From the NCBI GenBank assembly GCA_963804375.1, contig CAWDQE010000018.1, positions 1,278,136 to 1,342,135 of the forward strand: a stretch of DNA of 64,000 bases. The letters are read 5' to 3'. Positions 41,483-51,163 of the stretch are shown in pieces. Made by a program: the position numbers and the translations under genes. The DNA is from JANXQG01 sp963804375 (GTDB taxonomy: Bacteria > Planctomycetota > Planctomycetia > Pirellulales > Thermoguttaceae). The notes beneath the pieces were generated by a model. That model had not been told where the DNA came from. It saw nothing but the letters and a program-made list of their open reading frames with translations, and did not search any database. The first letter of the stretch is position 1. Every line of letters starts with the position of its first letter.

Positions 41483-42823
41483 ATGAAAACCTCGAAACCT
41501 TCCAAGCCTACACCTGACTTTCCACTGTTTCCACACGCCAGCGGCCAATGGGCCAAAAAGATCGGCGGCAAGCTAGTTTACTTCGGGCCTTGGGCCGACC
41601 CAGATGGCGCGCTGGCACGTTATCAAGCACGCGAAATTATAGCACCGCCAGCAACAACTGCCAAGCGGAGCAAGACGAGCAAGCCTCACCCTGACTTCCC
41701 GCTCTACCTCCACCCGTCCGGCCAGTATGCAAAGAAGATTCTGGGGAAAACTCACTATTTCGGATCAGACCGGGACGAAGCACTGGAAAAATGGCTGAAA
41801 GAGAAGGACGACCTATTGGCCGGACGGGAGCCTTCCAACGGCGACGGCTTGACGGTCGGCCGGATGTCAAACCTTTTCCTTGCGAGCAAGCAACTGAAAG
41901 TGGACAGCGGCGAATTGACCCAGCGAAGCTGGCAGGACTACCACAAGACTTGCCAGCGTATCTTGAAGGTTTTCGGCCCTGGGCGGCAAGTGGCCAATCT
42001 TTGCCCGGCGGACTTTGAGAAGCTACGCGCTGACCTTGCCAAGACACACGGCCCTGTTGCGCTCTACAACGATATTGGCCGGGCACGGGTAGTCTTCAAC
42101 TATGCAGCAAAGAACCTTGACACGCCCGTTCGGTACGGCGACGGTTTCGACAAGCCGGGCCGGAAAGAGCTACGGAAGGCAAGGCAGGCGAAGCCGCCTC
42201 GCATGTATCAAGCGGACGAGTTGCGGAAGATCATCGACAAGGCGGGCGTGACGTTGCGGGCGATGATCTTGCTAGGGGCGAATTGCGGGCTAAACAACAT
42301 GGATTGCGCGTTGCTTCCGACCAGTGCGATCGATCTTAAAGCCGGATGGTTGACCTACGCCCGAAACAAGACCGGGGTTGCCCGGCGATGTCCGCTTTGG
42401 CCGGAAACCGCTGCGGCGGTCAAGGCGGCGCTTGCCAAGCGGCCGGACCCCAAGAACGAAGCACACCGGGAACGATTATTCATTACCAAGTACGGGACTA
42501 CTTGGGAAGCAAAGAGCAAGAGCAAGACCGACAACCCCATAAGCAAGGAAATGGTCAAAGTGCTCAAAGACCTTGGATTGCATCGACCGGGGCTAAGTTT
42601 CGGCGCGTTGCGTCACACGTTTGAAACCATCGGGAAGAAGGCACGCGATAAGGATGCCGTCCGGGCGATTATGGGCCATGTGGAAGACGCCAACGACATG
42701 AGCGCGGTTTACGACGAAGAGCCGATTGAAGACGGCCGATTGAAGGCGGTAACGGATTTCGTCCGGGCTTGGCTATTCCCGAAAGCCGGCAAGAAGGGGC
42801 GAAAAGGCGAATCGAAATCGTAG
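41483..42823 (+). CDS. Tyrosine recombinase / phage-type integrase
   Basis: About 446 residues from the ATG at 41483. The N-terminus holds two tandem copies of a 40-residue arm-binding-like module ('PDFPLFPHASGQWAKKIGGKLVYFG' and 'PDFPLYLHPSGQYAKKILGKTHYFG'). Then comes a SAM-like core-binding helix bundle and a catalytic domain with the lysine in 'YARNKTG', 'GALRHTFET' (H/R box), 'IMGHVEDANDMSAVYDE' and the terminal tyrosine. The first catalytic arginine position reads 'NCGLNNMD' rather than the usual 'GLRxxE', so that residue is missing or shifted. It lies next to the tRNA and is the likely driver of island integration. Confidence 0.85.
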   Translation: MKTSKPSKPTPDFPLFPHASGQWAKKIGGKLVYFGPWADPDGALARYQAREIIAPPATTAKRSKTSKPHPDFPLYLHPSGQYAKKILGKTHYFGSDRDEALEKWLKEKDDLLAGREPSNGDGLTVGRMSNLFLASKQLKVDSGELTQRSWQDYHKTCQRILKVFGPGRQVANLCPADFEKLRADLAKTHGPVALYNDIGRARVVFNYAAKNLDTPVRYGDGFDKPGRKELRKARQAKPPRMYQADELRKIIDKAGVTLRAMILLGANCGLNNMDCALLPTSAIDLKAGWLTYARNKTGVARRCPLWPETAAAVKAALAKRPDPKNEAHRERLFITKYGTTWEAKSKSKTDNPISKEMVKVLKDLGLHRPGLSFGALRHTFETIGKKARDKDAVRAIMGHVEDANDMSAVYDEEPIEDGRLKAVTDFVRAWLFPKAGKKGRKGESKS

Positions 42824-43488
42824 CCGACAGGCGACCCAGCCTTTCCTACCGAATACCTCGCCGGGGCCAGGTGCGCAGTCGGCAAGTATAATCCAGCGAG
42901 CACTAACGCGGCGATATGAAGGGGCTGAAACGCGCGCATTCCGCCAGTCTACCGCCCCAGCCGGGAACGGACAACATAGCCGGCTTGAGGCGTGGAAGGC
43001 AGGATCGAAGCGTTCCTGACCCCTCCGTCAGCGACTCGGCCAACCATCCGACCAAGAATCTGAGCAGCCTGTGCGGTCAGCAGTTACGGCATCGAAGCCT
43101 CTTCGTGGACGACGCCGACAGGGAAATGCTCGTCCGCGCCAACTCTGCACGATCCAGCAAGGCCAAGTCGAATGCCCCCATAAGATGGGATTTGTAGGCC
43201 GTCGTCCCGGTTTTCCCCCCCTGCCGAAGTCGTATCCGGTTGTTTCCCCCCTTGACGGCCTAGCTTGGACGCCAGGCCGGAAATCGTAGCTTAGGGGTAG
43301 TTGCAATCCCCCGGCCAACGAATTATTCTGGTAGGCAGTGTGGGGGGGGATATCGGGAGAAGATTGGCCAGCCGCATCAGAGCATCGAGTGCTTGGATCG
43401 AGAGAAATTGGAAGTAACGCGAGGTAATGAAGCCCCAATACGGGCGTCACGGCGCGATTGGAACATTTAGCAAAGGGAGGGAAGAGCA
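42824..43488. other. Gap after the integrase, nothing recognised
   Basis: About 665 bases; the open frames on both strands have no recognisable motif or coding-like composition. The element's recombination site or control region could be here, but I see no clear repeat of the tRNA end. Confidence 0.4.
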
Positions 43489-45459
43489 ATGTCGAGCACT
43501 TCTGGCTACCGGCTTGCTACGGTTTTTAGCGTCATCATGGTTGCCGGCCTTTTTTTCGGCCCGTTGAATCCCCGCGAGGCTCACGGCCAGACTGTTCTTG
43601 GGAATTGGTACGACGATAACGGCAACCCCATCTCGCTCCCGCAGGCGACTTGGAACGCTTTCTGCGTTGAAGGCCAAGTCGGCTACTCCCTTGATGGCAG
43701 CGTCAGCATAACGGGACTTGTTGGTCATTTGACGTTCAATGCTGGATTGAATAACACTATCCCAACCGGCGGCACTGCGTCCTGGTCGAATCCCTTTGTT
43801 TGGGACCAGCCGATCATTCCCATCGCCTGGGTCGAGAACTCCTGGGAGAACCTTTTGAGCGGTGGTATTTTCGGTTATAGCACGAGCAGCGGGGCCTCCA
43901 ATGTGACGCTTGACAGTTTCAACACACTGATTAACGGAGGTCCGACGCAAACAAGCGTGACCGTTCCACTTCCTGGTCTCTCTGAACTTCTGCCGAACCT
44001 CACTGTGAATGTTGGAACGACGGTAAGATTCAATGTTTCCATTGATGGCCAGCGCACGGCACTACTAGACCAAAGCGCGACCCTCGATTCGCTGTCCGTT
44101 GCCGCCAGTTCTGTCGTGGCTTGTCAGCCCGGCAGCTCCCTTGTCCTTGGGACGGGCACTTCGCAGAATGCTGGAACAATCACGGGGGCCAACCTGACGA
44201 TTCAAAGCGGCGCGTCGTTGACAAATCTCGGCAATCTCATGTTGACGGGTGGTGGTGTTGGCGGTCAACTCACGAATCAGGGCGCAATGAGTATTAGCGG
44301 CACCGGGAACCCGACGATTGGATACTGCACGGATTACAACTCGGGCGCGGTTGCCCAGGGGACCGTGACGAACGCAGGGACGATCACCCACGCCGCTGGC
44401 ACGACATTGGGGATTGGGAATGGGTCCACAATAAACAATCTGGCGGGAGCGGTTTATGACATACAGAGCAATGCGCAAATAAGCGGTTTCTCCTATGCGT
44501 CCTGGCCGGCTTGGCCATTCTCAGCTTACAGCAGCGGTGGCGCGATCAACAATGCGGGGCTGTTCATCAAGTCGGGAACGGGAACAGCGAGTGTGAGTAA
44601 CACCTACTTCAACAATACAGGGACCGTTGAGGTGGATGGTGGGATACTGAGCATCGGCATGGGCACCAGCACGAATGGCTCCTACGTGTTCTCCAATGGA
44701 GGGCAGGCGCAGGTTTCTGTGGTCTGGCAAGGTGAGAACACGGCAACCGGAAGCGGGGTATTGGTGTCCGGCGGGAGCGTGGCGGCGGGGACGACGGCGA
44801 CCTTTGACAACTTCACGGGCGGGGCCGGCCTACAGTTTGGCAGCATGGCTCCCGCAACGGGAGCAACGCTGACCTTGAACCTCACCGGCAGCAGTGCGGC
44901 GACATTGACATCGGGAGCGCAGCTTGGCGGCGCAGGAACGGTGGTGAACCAGGGCAATCTCATGTTGACGGGTGGTGGTGTTGGCGGTCAACTCACGAAT
45001 CAGGGCGCAATGAGTATTAGCGGCACCGGGAACCCGACGATTGGATACTGCACGGATTACAACTCGGGCGCGGTTGCCCAGGGGACCGTGACGAACGCAG
45101 GGACGATCACCCACGCCGCTGGCACGACATTGGGGATTGGGAATGGGTCCACAATAAACAATCTGGCGGGAGCGGTTTATGACATACAGAGCAATGCGCA
45201 AATAAGCGGTTTCTCCTATGCGTCCTGGCCGGCTTGGCCATTCTCAGCTTACAGCAGCGGTGGCGCGATCAACAATGCGGGGCTGTTCATCAAGTCGGGA
45301 ACGGGAACAGCGAGTGTGAGTAACACCTACTTCAACAATACAGGGACCGTTGAGGTGGATGGTGGGATACTGAGCATCGGCATGGGCACCAGCACGAATG
45401 GCTCCTACGTGTTCTCCAATGGAGGGCAGGCGGCAGGTTTCTGTGGTCTGGCAAGGTGA
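43489..45459 (+). CDS. Repetitive PEP-CTERM surface protein, 5' part (ends at a frameshift)
   Basis: 656 codons in this frame; GGGAGGGAAGAG precedes the ATG. The signal peptide is 'RLATVFSVIMVAGLFFGPLNPREAHGQ'. From residue about 245 the protein is made of parallel-beta-helix-like repeats ('ANLTIQSGASLTNLGNLMLTGGG', 'GTVTNAGTITHAAGTTL', 'YFNNTGTVEVDGGILSIG') as in autotransporter-like passenger domains. A 723-bp unit is duplicated (44230 and 44953). In the second copy an extra G near 45432 shifts the frame and ends translation after 'GFCGLAR'. The adjacent frame continues the same protein to a PEP-CTERM tail, so this is one gene of about 4.66 kb. Confidence 0.8.
   Translation: MSSTSGYRLATVFSVIMVAGLFFGPLNPREAHGQTVLGNWYDDNGNPISLPQATWNAFCVEGQVGYSLDGSVSITGLVGHLTFNAGLNNTIPTGGTASWSNPFVWDQPIIPIAWVENSWENLLSGGIFGYSTSSGASNVTLDSFNTLINGGPTQTSVTVPLPGLSELLPNLTVNVGTTVRFNVSIDGQRTALLDQSATLDSLSVAASSVVACQPGSSLVLGTGTSQNAGTITGANLTIQSGASLTNLGNLMLTGGGVGGQLTNQGAMSISGTGNPTIGYCTDYNSGAVAQGTVTNAGTITHAAGTTLGIGNGSTINNLAGAVYDIQSNAQISGFSYASWPAWPFSAYSSGGAINNAGLFIKSGTGTASVSNTYFNNTGTVEVDGGILSIGMGTSTNGSYVFSNGGQAQVSVVWQGENTATGSGVLVSGGSVAAGTTATFDNFTGGAGLQFGSMAPATGATLTLNLTGSSAATLTSGAQLGGAGTVVNQGNLMLTGGGVGGQLTNQGAMSISGTGNPTIGYCTDYNSGAVAQGTVTNAGTITHAAGTTLGIGNGSTINNLAGAVYDIQSNAQISGFSYASWPAWPFSAYSSGGAINNAGLFIKSGTGTASVSNTYFNNTGTVEVDGGILSIGMGTSTNGSYVFSNGGQAAGFCGLAR
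44230..44952 (+). repeat. 723-bp repeat unit A, copy 1 (241 residues)
   Basis: The first 480 bases are essentially identical to 44953-45432. Such identity at third codon positions means recent duplication or ongoing gene conversion. Confidence 0.85.
44953..45433 (+). repeat. 723-bp repeat unit A, copy 2 (partial)
   Basis: Same sequence as the start of copy 1 but with one added G at about 45432. From there it passes directly into the unit-B array. Confidence 0.85.
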
Positions 45460-48151
45460 GAACACGGCAACCGGAAGCGGGGTATTGGTGTCCGGCGGGA
45501 GCGTGGCGGCGGGGACGACGGCGACTTTCGACAACTTCACGGGCGGGGCCAGCCTCCAGTTTAGCAGCATGACTACGGCAGCGAGTGGAACGCTGAACCT
45601 GAACCTGAGCAGCAGCAACCCGGCGAACTTGGCCGGAGGATCGCTTGGCGGCAACGGCACGACGCTCAATCTTGGCAGTTTTCTTTGGACGAACGGGTAT
45701 ATCTCCGGCACCGGCGGCCTGACGAACCAGAGCAGCCAGTTCACGATCAGCGGCAACGGCGGGCAGGAACTCAACGGGACGCTGACCAACAGCGGGACGA
45801 TTACCGAGACGACGAGTGGGGTGCTGACGATGTACGGCAATGGTGCCACGCTGAACAACCTGGCCGGCGCGGTCTACAACCTGCAAGGCAATGCTCAGAT
45901 TCAGCAGGGCTATAGCTACAGCACGATCAACAACGCAGGGTTGTTCCTCAAGTCCAGCGGGACGGGCACGGCCTACATCTCTCCCAATTTCAACAACACG
46001 GGGACGGTCGAGGTGGACAACGGAACGCTGTCTATCGGCATGGGCACCAGCACGAATGGCTCCTACGTGTTCTCCAATGGAGGGCAGGCGCAGGTTTCTG
46101 TGGTCTGGCAAGGTGAGAACACGGCAACCGGAAGCGGGGTATTGGTGTCCGGCGGGAGCGTGGCGGCGGGGACGACGGCGACTTTCGACAACTTCACGGG
46201 CGGGGCCAGCCTCCAGTTTAGCAGCATGACTACGGCAGCGAGTGGAACGCTGAACCTGAACCTGAGCAGCAGCAACCCGGCGAACTTGGCCGGAGGATCG
46301 CTTGGCGGCAACGGCACGACGCTCAATCTTGGCAGTTTTCTTTGGACGAACGGGTATATCTCCGGCACCGGCGGCCTGACGAACCAGAGCAGCCAGTTCA
46401 CGATCAGCGGCAACGGCGGGCAGGAACTCAACGGGACGCTGACCAACAGCGGGACGATTACCGAGACGACGAGTGGGGTGCTGACGATGTACGGCAATGG
46501 TGCCACGCTGAACAACCTGGCCGGCGCGGTCTACAACCTGCAAGGCAATGCTCAGATTCAGCAGGGCTATAGCTACAGCACGATCAACAACGCAGGGTTG
46601 TTCCTCAAGTCCAGCGGGACGGGCACGGCCTACATCTCTCCCAATTTCAACAACACGGGGACGGTCGAGGTGGACAACGGAACGCTGTCTATCGGCAGCG
46701 GCACCAGCACGAACGGCCGGTACGTCTTTTCCAATGGTGGGCAGGCGCAGGTCTACGCGGTTTGGCAGGGCGAGAACACGGCCAGCGGCAGCGGCACGTT
46801 GAATGCCGGCGGGAGCGTGGCGGCGGGGACGACGGCGACTTTCGACAACTTCACGGGCGGGGCCAGCCTCCAGTTTAGCAGCATGACTACGGCAGCGAGT
46901 GGAACGCTGAACCTGAACCTGAGCAGCAGCAACCCGGCGAACTTGGCCGGAGGATCGCTTGGCGGCAACGGCACGACGCTCAATCTTGGCAGTTTTCTTT
47001 GGACGAACGGGTATATCTCCGGCACCGGCGGCCTGACGAACCAGAGCAGCCAGTTCACGATCAGCGGCAACGGCGGGCAGGAACTCAACGGGACGCTGAC
47101 CAACAGCGGGACGATTACCGAGACGACGAGTGGGGTGCTGACGATGTACGGCAATGGTGCCACGCTGAACAACCTGGCCGGCGCGGTCTACAACCTGCAA
47201 GGCAATGCTCAGATTCAGCAGGGCTATAGCTACAGCACGATCAACAACGCAGGGTTGTTCCTCAAGTCCAGCGGGACGGGCACGGCCTACATCTCTCCCA
47301 ATTTCAACAACACGGGGACGGTCGAGGTGGATGCCGGGACACTACAGTTGAATGGCTCCATTACTCAGTTCTCTGGCACAACGCTCATTGGCGGAACATG
47401 GGTTGCCCGTACAAATTCCACGCTCAGTATCCCGAGTGGCGGCAGTATCACCACAAACGAAGGCGCTGTCACGCTGGACGGCTCCGGGTCAACTTTTAGC
47501 AACATAAATACGCTTGCCAACAACCAAGGTTGTTTCGACATCACCGACGGCCGCAGCTTCACGACCATTGGAACTCTGGCCAATTCGGGCACAATCAATA
47601 TCGGTAACGGCAGTTCGCTAGTGATTACCGGCAGCAACAACCTTACGCAGAGTGCGGGCTTGCTCTTTATCGCCGACGGTGGAACCGTCACTGCCAATAT
47701 GACGACCATTTCCGGCGGCTCGATTTCCGGAGGCGGACCAAGCGCGAAGATCAACGGCAATCTCAGTTATGATAGCAGCGCTAGCAGCACTTTTCAGGGG
47801 TCGATCACGGGTATCGGTCGCACGCTTCTGCTTAACAACCCGGATGCCGTCCTGGTTCTGAGCGGCAGCAACACCTATAGCGGCGGCACGACGGTCGATG
47901 CCGGCATGCTGTACGTGACGAACTCCAACGCCATACCCTACGGGACGAGTTTGACCGTCGGCGCGGGCGGCACCTTGATCTTCGAGCCCTCAGTGGCCGT
48001 CGCCTCCCCGATAGGCTCGTCGCTTACGTCTTCGCCAGGCGCGGCGGGTGCTGTGGTTCCCGAACCGGGAACCTTGGCACTGTTGAGCGTAGCTGGAATC
48101 GTTGCGGCGGCAGCCGCTTGGCGGCGGAGGAAGAGGGCGTGGAGAGGGTGA
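45398..48151 (+). CDS. Repetitive PEP-CTERM surface protein, 3' part
   Basis: 917 codons in this frame; the true continuation starts at the frameshift near 45432, so the first dozen residues are artificial. Three 219-residue units follow (each with 'SVVWQGENTATGSGVLVSGGSVAAGTTATFDNF'-like starts, written here in part), then an autotransporter-associated repeat ('LVLSGSNTYSGGTTVDAGMLYVTN'). At the C-terminus is a sorting signal 'VPEPGTLALLSVAGIVAAAAAWRRRKRAWRG', that is V-P-E-P, a membrane helix and an Arg-rich end, recognised by exosortase. The protein is probably surface-exposed and adhesin-like. No exosortase gene is in the window. Confidence 0.8.
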   Translation: MAPTCSPMEGRRQVSVVWQGENTATGSGVLVSGGSVAAGTTATFDNFTGGASLQFSSMTTAASGTLNLNLSSSNPANLAGGSLGGNGTTLNLGSFLWTNGYISGTGGLTNQSSQFTISGNGGQELNGTLTNSGTITETTSGVLTMYGNGATLNNLAGAVYNLQGNAQIQQGYSYSTINNAGLFLKSSGTGTAYISPNFNNTGTVEVDNGTLSIGMGTSTNGSYVFSNGGQAQVSVVWQGENTATGSGVLVSGGSVAAGTTATFDNFTGGASLQFSSMTTAASGTLNLNLSSSNPANLAGGSLGGNGTTLNLGSFLWTNGYISGTGGLTNQSSQFTISGNGGQELNGTLTNSGTITETTSGVLTMYGNGATLNNLAGAVYNLQGNAQIQQGYSYSTINNAGLFLKSSGTGTAYISPNFNNTGTVEVDNGTLSIGSGTSTNGRYVFSNGGQAQVYAVWQGENTASGSGTLNAGGSVAAGTTATFDNFTGGASLQFSSMTTAASGTLNLNLSSSNPANLAGGSLGGNGTTLNLGSFLWTNGYISGTGGLTNQSSQFTISGNGGQELNGTLTNSGTITETTSGVLTMYGNGATLNNLAGAVYNLQGNAQIQQGYSYSTINNAGLFLKSSGTGTAYISPNFNNTGTVEVDAGTLQLNGSITQFSGTTLIGGTWVARTNSTLSIPSGGSITTNEGAVTLDGSGSTFSNINTLANNQGCFDITDGRSFTTIGTLANSGTINIGNGSSLVITGSNNLTQSAGLLFIADGGTVTANMTTISGGSISGGGPSAKINGNLSYDSSASSTFQGSITGIGRTLLLNNPDAVLVLSGSNTYSGGTTVDAGMLYVTNSNAIPYGTSLTVGAGGTLIFEPSVAVASPIGSSLTSSPGAAGAVVPEPGTLALLSVAGIVAAAAAWRRRKRAWRG
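45434..47330 (+). repeat. Three tandem 657-bp units B (219 residues each)
   Basis: Units start at 45434, 46091 and 46748, exactly 657 bases apart, and are almost identical in DNA. The third has a few substitutions at its start and ends near 47330. Long frames on the opposite strand here are shadows of the repeat. Confidence 0.9.
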
Positions 48152-48826
48152 AGGATTGAACATTCAAGTTGCAATGTTCAATGTTCACATTTTCGATGCG
48201 GGGTGAGCCTGCTTGCGATACTACTCCGGTCGCTCACGCTTCCCGCTCGCCGAACCCTGACCCGTTCACCACGTTACCCTGGCTGCCGCAGCAGGCTCCA
48301 GGGTCAGGTAGGCGTCCCGCTCTGGGCAAGCCGCATGAAAGGCGGGAACCGACTACCGGCTGCGCCGGAAATGCGCCCGTGAAATGCGCCCGTGAAATCG
48401 CCTGCCAGAGAATTCTGCCGCACACACTGAGCGATCCGCCCGCCACCATCGCCACACGGCGGCCCTGACGCCATGAATCGGCGCGGCCTGGGGTCTGGGA
48501 ACCACCCGTAAGACGCCTCTGTCACGGCAATCGACGCCATCGGCCTCGATCAGGTGCCGCCACGTATCGGGACGCACGAACCGCTGGTCAAGGTGCCGTA
48601 GTCGAACCACGCCTGGCCTTGATGGGCCACGCTTGCCCCGCACTGTTTACTCATGGCATAATGGCAATGTTTAGTCCTCGACGATTCATTGTGGACTGAT
48701 AGGGTGATTCCCGCCGCCAGAATCGACATGGACCCTTGAATCAACTTAAACGATGCGCGAGCGTCGAGAACTGATTCTTGCGATTACCGGAGAGGTCTGC
48801 CAACCCAGGTAACGGACTCAGTGAAA
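48152..48826. other. Gap with short tandem repeat, no gene supported
   Basis: About 670 bases. Contains GCGCCCGTGAAAT repeated about three times (48368-48401) and GC-rich blocks such as GACGCCATGAATC (48469) that recur in other spacers of the island (56253). No protein-coding frame is convincing. Confidence 0.45.
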
Positions 48827-50440
48827 ATGGACCGCATTGACATGGGACTTATTACGAAGATCGACGCCGCGATTGCACTTGGCGTGGGCATGGAGCTTCT
48901 TGAGTATTTCTGTAAGACGTGCCCAAAGCCAAACGCCAAAAGAAAACTTCCGGTCGTCAACACCGATCAAGGGGAGATGATCGACGAGGATGAACTACGG
49001 CGATTCCAGCGATTTCTACACGATCCGTGGCCGATGCCAGCGAAGGGCGCTCGTCCCAGTATACCGAAGCCCATCCGAGAAGACATCAAGAGGGAATCGC
49101 ACCTCGCGTGCGCGATCTGCGGTAACCTAAATAAAGGTGAGGTTGCGCACATTACGGCTGTAGCCGATACCATGAACAATGGTCCTGATAACCTAATCTT
49201 TCTTTGCCCTAATCACCACACGGAATATGATTACGGATTCAAGTTATCGACCAATGTTACGGAAGAGGAGGTTCGGGCTGCCAAGCTAATCAAGAGGATG
49301 TCGCGCCAGCGAATGATGAAGTATGAGCAGGATGTTACTAGACTGCTCCGCTCATTGCTGGCTTCGATTCGGAAGATTCAAGCCGACATCAAAGGGGCAT
49401 CAAGCAAGAATTTCACTTCCATATACGAAACGGAAGCGAAGACACTCTTGGGAATTATTCCCGAATTGACAGCCAAGGCCCAAGAAAAGGCGAAAAGTGA
49501 TGCTCCCTCCGACGAAATTGAGAAACTCCTGGTTCAGAAGTCTCCGTTATTTGCAAAGGCCAGCCTCGGCGTACAAGCTGACAGCCCATCGAAAACGGTG
49601 CGAGAGGCGTTATCTGGGGTGTCGGCACTTGCCAACGACGTTCTGGTTGAATTGGACGAAGTGGAGTGCCCTCGGTGTCATGGGCGAGGCATGACCGGGT
49701 TGATTGGTAACTTCTGCGCCTACTGCGGCGGGTCTTGCTATGTGACAGAAAAAGAGGCAGAGAAATACGACCCAAGCAAGATCGACGAGGTGAAATGTCC
49801 GCACTGCAAAGGAAATGGAGTATTAGGTTATGACCAACACTACTGTCCATATTGCCACGGTGCGTGCCTTGTCTCGTCCTCGGATGCAGAAGAGTACGAT
49901 CCCGACGAGATCGACGAGGTGAAGTGCCCTCACTGCAAAGGAAATGGGATTCTGGGATACGACCAGCATTTCTGCCCATACTGCAATGGGGCGTGCCGAA
50001 TTAGTCAGGAAGAATCTGACGAATATGACCCCGACGAGATCGACGAGGTGAAGTGCCCTCACTGCAAAGGAAATGGGGTCCTGGGATACGACCAGCATTA
50101 CTGTCCGTACTGCAATGGGGCGTGCCGAATAAGTCGGAAAGAAGCAGACGAGTACGACCCCGATGAAATCGACGAGGTGAAGTGCCCTCACTGCAAAGGA
50201 AATGGGGTCCTGGGATACGACCAGCATTACTGTCCGTACTGCAACGGGGCGTGCCGAGTAAGTCAGAAAGAAGCAGACGAGTACGACCCCAATGAAATCG
50301 ACGAGGTGAAGTGCCCTCACTGCCACGGAAGCGGCACTCGCGGACTTGTGGGTGATCCGTGCAAGCTCTGCGGCGGTGCCTGCGTAGTTGATCGTGCTAA
50401 AGCCGCCGCCTACCGCGAGAGGTACGGCGACCGTGATTAG
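48827..50440 (+). CDS. HTH-HNH endonuclease-like protein with six zinc-knuckle repeats
   Basis: About 537 residues; GTG 48821 is an alternative start. Residues about 5-65 ('ITKIDAAIALGVGMELLEYF...MIDEDELRRFQRFL') look like a MerR/excisionase-type helix-turn-helix. Residues 90-140 are an HNH nuclease: 'CAICGNLNKGEVAHITAV', 'GPDNLIFLCPNHHTEYD' with Zn cysteines and the A-H-I histidine. A helical region with a coiled coil follows (about 150-270). From about 278 there are six tandem 43-residue units of C-P-H-C-K-G-x-G ... C-P-Y-C-x-G-x-C, like DnaJ-type zinc knuckles, joined by acidic 'YDPDEIDEVK'. Four middle units are near-identical in DNA. A defence role is inferred from neighbours and the HNH domain. 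Confidence 0.75.
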   Translation: MDRIDMGLITKIDAAIALGVGMELLEYFCKTCPKPNAKRKLPVVNTDQGEMIDEDELRRFQRFLHDPWPMPAKGARPSIPKPIREDIKRESHLACAICGNLNKGEVAHITAVADTMNNGPDNLIFLCPNHHTEYDYGFKLSTNVTEEEVRAAKLIKRMSRQRMMKYEQDVTRLLRSLLASIRKIQADIKGASSKNFTSIYETEAKTLLGIIPELTAKAQEKAKSDAPSDEIEKLLVQKSPLFAKASLGVQADSPSKTVREALSGVSALANDVLVELDEVECPRCHGRGMTGLIGNFCAYCGGSCYVTEKEAEKYDPSKIDEVKCPHCKGNGVLGYDQHYCPYCHGACLVSSSDAEEYDPDEIDEVKCPHCKGNGILGYDQHFCPYCNGACRISQEESDEYDPDEIDEVKCPHCKGNGVLGYDQHYCPYCNGACRISRKEADEYDPDEIDEVKCPHCKGNGVLGYDQHYCPYCNGACRVSQKEADEYDPNEIDEVKCPHCHGSGTRGLVGDPCKLCGGACVVDRAKAAAYRERYGDRD

Positions 50441-50589
50441 GTCTTATACTTTGGGACTTGCCAAAACGCGAGTCGAATCGCCGATATTGTTGAAAGCTAT
50501 ACTTGAACGAGCCGACGGTCAGGTGCAGCGCCTGGTTCGGTGCGGCTGCTTCTACGCTCGCCTCACGACCACAGCGGCTTTAGTCGCCG

Positions 50590-50886
50590 TCACAGGTTCT
50601 TCATTCGAGCCAGCGCCACTTTCATCGCCTTTTCATGTTCCGGGTTCTTCGCCATGTGATCGTTGACAGCTTCCCTGGCCTTGTCCTGATGTTCCGGGTG
50701 GCCGGCAAGGTAGGCGTCTGCATCCGAATAGCTGAACTCGATTTTGGCCTGGGTTTCGTAGTCTTGACTGACTCGGACGCGGAACCTGTTGCTTCTCGGG
50801 TCGAACACAAGCGAAGTATCGATCTCAGTTCGGCTTACCCTCTCCGAGTGGAAGGTGCATAGCCAAATATCGTTCTGGTCGCCCAT
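50590..50886 (-). CDS. Small hypothetical protein
   Basis: 98 residues from ATG 50886 (in-frame TTG and GTG lie just before). The composition is coding-like: a beta-rich first half ('IWLCTFHSERVSRTEIDTSLVFDPRSNRFRVRVSQ') and a charged helical second half ('GHPEHQDKAREAVNDHMAKNPEHEKAMKVALARM'). I recognise no family. No clear ribosome binding site. It lies convergent to the HNH gene. Confidence 0.5.
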   Translation of the reverse strand: MGDQNDIWLCTFHSERVSRTEIDTSLVFDPRSNRFRVRVSQDYETQAKIEFSYSDADAYLAGHPEHQDKAREAVNDHMAKNPEHEKAMKVALARMKNL

Positions 50887-51163
50887 CACCAAGGCAATGG
50901 GAGGCGCGCTCGTTGAGTGTGAGGTGCCACCGGCTTGGCAACTACAATTCGCGGGAAAGAAGCGAATGCCGGGCTAGCCGAGCCGCCCGACACCATGACC
51001 GTCTGAATCTTGCGGGGCCGGGGCTTGCCGCTCGACGATCCTATCGGTACGAATGACGCCACGCATCTGCGATTCCTGTGGTGGGCCATCAGGACGGCGA
51101 ACCTTTCGCCCCGGCTCGTGTCATGCTAAAATGCAGCAACATCTCCAGCATGGAGCCGCCCGA

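Noticed and set aside
42916..43197. 93-codon frame after the integrase
   Set aside because: No ribosome binding site, no motif, composition like spacer DNA.
45332..47200. 622-codon minus-strand frame over the PEP-CTERM repeats
   Set aside because: Antisense translation of the 657-bp units, with no start signal and a repeat-periodic composition.
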